Shown in pieces: positions 5,455 to 7,141 of a stretch of 7,141 bases of DNA. The DNA comes from an uncultured Olsenella sp. (GTDB taxonomy: Bacteria; Actinomycetota; Coriobacteriia; Coriobacteriales; Atopobiaceae). The number at the start of each line of letters is the position of its first letter. Within the stretch, counting starts at the first letter, position 1. Made by a program: the position numbers and the translations under genes. The stretch is taken from positions 1 through 7,141 of the forward strand of contig CAMXZR010000078.1 in NCBI GenBank assembly GCA_947253595.1, written 5' to 3'. A model generated the notes under the pieces. It was not told where the DNA came from. It ran no database searches and was given only the letters and a program-made list of their open reading frames with translations.

Positions 5455-6015
5455 ATGGCAGAGAACAACGCCCCACGCACCTTTGTCAACAGCACACGGG
5501 GAAAGGCGGGTAGCCTCGACGTGGCCTCCCTCGTCCTCCTCGCCATCCTCATGGCGGCGGGATTCGTCCTCAACATCACCGTCGGCAAGGCGCTCGCCAT
5601 CACGGGCATCCAGCCCGAGTTCGTCATCTCGGCCTACTGCCTCGCCATCCTCATCCTGAGGCCGACCCTGCCCCAGTCGATCCTCATCGGCATCCTGGCG
5701 GCGACGGTCATCCAGCTCACCACCTCGGTGCCCGGGCTCGAGTACGTCTGCGACATCCCCGGCGGAGCCGTGATGTTCCTCTTTGCCCGGGCGATGGCCG
5801 CGCGCGAGTCGACCGGTGTCCTCCCCCTTGCGGGTGCCTTCGTGGCCACCACCGTGTCAGGCCTGATCTTCGCCTCCGTCGCCACGGTGGTCGTACTGGG
5901 CGCAGTCCCCTCGTCCATCGTCGCCATGCTTCCCGTGGTATTCGGGACCGCGCTTGCAAACAGCATTATCGTGCAGGTACTGTATCTCCCGCTCAAGAAG
6001 GCCGCGAAGCGCTAG
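5455..6015 (+). CDS. trpP: TrpP-like ECF transporter S component, copy 2
   Basis: A 186-residue membrane protein clearly paralogous to the preceding gene. From SLDVASLVLLAILMAAG the two align without gaps through TTSVPGL, with about 49 of 79 positions identical by eye. Shared motifs include GI[KQ]P[QE]F (G51-F56 here), AYCLAI, RPT.PQ and Q[IL]TTS[IV]PGL. The second halves diverge more (GAVMFLFARAMAARESTGV against GTLTMSLIAESAFANGK) though FVAT.VSGL.FA is kept. The start is ATG 5455; GAGAAAGG lies about 12 nt upstream and AGGA only 2 nt upstream, so initiation spacing is unusual. It probably uses the same ATPase as copy 1. Whether it binds tryptophan or a related compound (indole derivative, another aromatic amino acid) cannot be told from the sequence. 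Confidence 0.8.
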   Translation: MAENNAPRTFVNSTRGKAGSLDVASLVLLAILMAAGFVLNITVGKALAITGIQPEFVISAYCLAILILRPTLPQSILIGILAATVIQLTTSVPGLEYVCDIPGGAVMFLFARAMAARESTGVLPLAGAFVATTVSGLIFASVATVVVLGAVPSSIVAMLPVVFGTALANSIIVQVLYLPLKKAAKR

Positions 6016-6036
6016 GCCCTCCGATGGTTCCCGGCA

Positions 6037-6060
6037 CCCGCGCGTCGCACGGCACGCGGG
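6037..6060 (+). other. GC-rich inverted repeat between the second S component and the ATPase gene
   Basis: CCCGCG (6037-6042) is complementary to CGCGGG (6055-6060), with an alternative register CGCGT/ACGCG (6041-6045 with 6054-6058). No T-tract follows, so it is not an intrinsic terminator. It could stabilise the upstream mRNA or tune the ATPase level, but chance formation in GC-rich DNA is equally possible. Confidence 0.3.
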
Positions 6061-6087
6061 CACCATCATGTCGTCGATGCGCAGCAC

Positions 6088-6093
6088 GGGAGG
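6088..6093 (+). promoter_or_regulatory. Shine-Dalgarno deciding the ATPase start
   Basis: GGGAGG lies 4 nt before GTG 6098. Two in-frame ATGs at 6068 and 6077 lie upstream but lack comparable sites, so GTG 6098 is preferred, with a shorter spacing than usual. Confidence 0.5.
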
Positions 6094-6097
6094 TAGC

Positions 6098-7141
6098 GTG
6101 TCTCAGCAAGGTTCCCAGAATCCCCTCGTCAGCCTAGACAGGGTCTCGTTCACCTACGAGGGAGGTGACGCCCCTGCGGTGGACGGCCTCTGCCTAGCCG
6201 TCGCCCCCGGCGACTTCCTCGGTGTCATTGGTCCATCTGGTGCGGGCAAGACCACGCTCTGCTCGGTCCTCTCCGGTGCCGTCCCCCATCACTTCGCCGG
6301 CGAGTTCAGGGGGGTCGCCACCATCTGCGGGATGGACAGCTGCGAGGTGGGGTTGACGGACGTCTCGCGCAGGGTCGGGTCCGTCCTTCAGGACATCGAC
6401 GCGCAGATGGTCGCCTCGAGCGTCGAGGACGAGATGCTCTACGGGCTCGAGAACTTCGGCGTACCCCACGACCAGATCCCCCGACGCATCGCCGACGCAC
6501 TCGCCACCTGCGGAATCTCGGACCTCCTCCATCGCGAGATCGCGACGCTTTCGGGTGGGCAGAAGCAGAAGCTTGCCATCGCGGCCATACTGGCCATCCG
6601 ACCCTCGGTGATGGTGCTCGACGAGCCCACCGCCGCCCTCGATCCCGCCTCCTCCCTCATGGTCTTCCAGACCCTGAGGGAGCTCAACCAGCACGAGGGC
6701 ATCACCGTCGTCGTCGTCGAGCAGAAGGTCGCCCTGCTCTGCGAGTTCTGCCGCCGCGTCGCCGTGCTCAGGGAGGGACGGCTCGCCCTGCTTGGCAGTC
6801 CCCGCGAGGTGTTCTCGCACTCCGAGGAGCTCAGGCGCATGGGCGTCGACAGCCCGCGCGTCACGCGCGTGTCCAACCTCCTACGGAGCCGGGGGCTCGC
6901 CGGCGAGGGCGGAGTCAGCCTCACGGTCGACGAGGCGGCAGGACTCGTGTCCCGCGTGGTGGGGGGGAGTGCCCCCGGCTTCCGGGCCACTACCTCTGCC
7001 CCCCTGCGGCTCGAGGGCGCACGCAGGCACGGAGAGCCCACTGCGGGCGGGCTGGGGCGCGACCCCGTCCTCCTGCTCGAACACGTTGGCTTCTGCTATC
7101 CTGGCGGGACTGCCTCCCTCGAGGACGTCTCGCTGGAGCTG
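6098..7141 (+). CDS. Fused two-domain ECF transporter ATPase (EcfA1A2-like), 3' end outside the window
   Basis: 348 codons are visible from GTG 6098 (in-frame ATG 6068 or 6077 are alternatives); the gene runs off the right edge. It powers ECF-type vitamin/amino-acid uptake by hydrolysing ATP on the cytoplasmic side. The first ABC domain (about residues 10-240) has Walker A GPSGAGKTT (45-53), Q-loop Q98 (SVLQDIDAQM), signature LSGGQKQKL from 151, and Walker B VMVLDEP (171-177). The position of the switch histidine, usually EH[RK] in EcfA proteins, reads E208-Q209-K210, so the H-loop His appears replaced by Gln. After a linker of roughly 85 residues a second ABC domain begins (LLLEHVGFCYPGGTASLEDVSLEL), so this is a fused pair rather than separate EcfA1 and EcfA2. 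It follows the two TrpP-like genes after 82 nt; an ecfT gene is expected downstream but is not in view. Confidence 0.88.
   Translation, partial: MSQQGSQNPLVSLDRVSFTYEGGDAPAVDGLCLAVAPGDFLGVIGPSGAGKTTLCSVLSGAVPHHFAGEFRGVATICGMDSCEVGLTDVSRRVGSVLQDIDAQMVASSVEDEMLYGLENFGVPHDQIPRRIADALATCGISDLLHREIATLSGGQKQKLAIAAILAIRPSVMVLDEPTAALDPASSLMVFQTLRELNQHEGITVVVVEQKVALLCEFCRRVAVLREGRLALLGSPREVFSHSEELRRMGVDSPRVTRVSNLLRSRGLAGEGGVSLTVDEAAGLVSRVVGGSAPGFRATTSAPLRLEGARRHGEPTAGGLGRDPVLLLEHVGFCYPGGTASLEDVSLEL

Noticed and set aside
6194..6820. A 208-codon minus-strand frame opposite the ATPase gene
   Set aside because: The plus strand carries intact Walker A, signature and Walker B motifs; the minus frame is acidic/Gly-rich shadow without domains.

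Overview
The window is GC-rich, densely packed, and every convincing gene lies on the + strand. The gene content (RodA, a DUF697 protein, a TIGR03960/DUF2344 radical-SAM pair, rplU-rpmA, tandem ECF S components) and the ribosomal protein sequences suggest a high-GC actinomycetote of class Coriobacteriia, probably Atopobiaceae (Olsenella/Atopobium-like). That placement is inference from gene order and protein character, not from a search.

Left block (1-3776): the 3' end of a SEDS-family gene, most likely rodA, is followed by a DUF697 membrane-associated protein whose N-terminal half looks like a GTPase fold without a P-loop. This gene overlaps by 4 nt (ATGA) a TIGR03960-type radical SAM protein, which overlaps by 11 nt a DUF2344/TIGR03936 partner. 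The overlaps suggest one translationally coupled transcript.

Middle block (3777-4588): a very good sigma70-type promoter (TTGACC-17-TAAGAT) drives rplU (bL21) and rpmA (bL27), which end at a clean intrinsic terminator. No RNase E/G gene lies upstream of rplU and no Prp protease gene lies between rplU and rpmA. The bL27 N-terminus lacks the cleavable extension, which fits the absence of Prp.

Right block (4589-7141), the most interesting part: a 24-codon leader ORF with a strong Shine-Dalgarno carries three consecutive Trp codons (RRNWWWH). It is followed by mutually exclusive RNA pairings and a perfect 11-bp terminator hairpin with seven Ts, 31 nt before the next gene. This is the layout of a classical ribosome-mediated tryptophan attenuator. 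It precedes two tandem TrpP-like ECF S components (about 60% identical over their first 79 aligned residues) and a fused two-domain ECF ATPase that runs off the window. The leader, the S-component similarity and the ATPase together indicate a tryptophan (or tryptophan-related) uptake operon switched on when charged tRNA-Trp is scarce. The ATPase's first domain has Gln where the switch (H-loop) His is expected.
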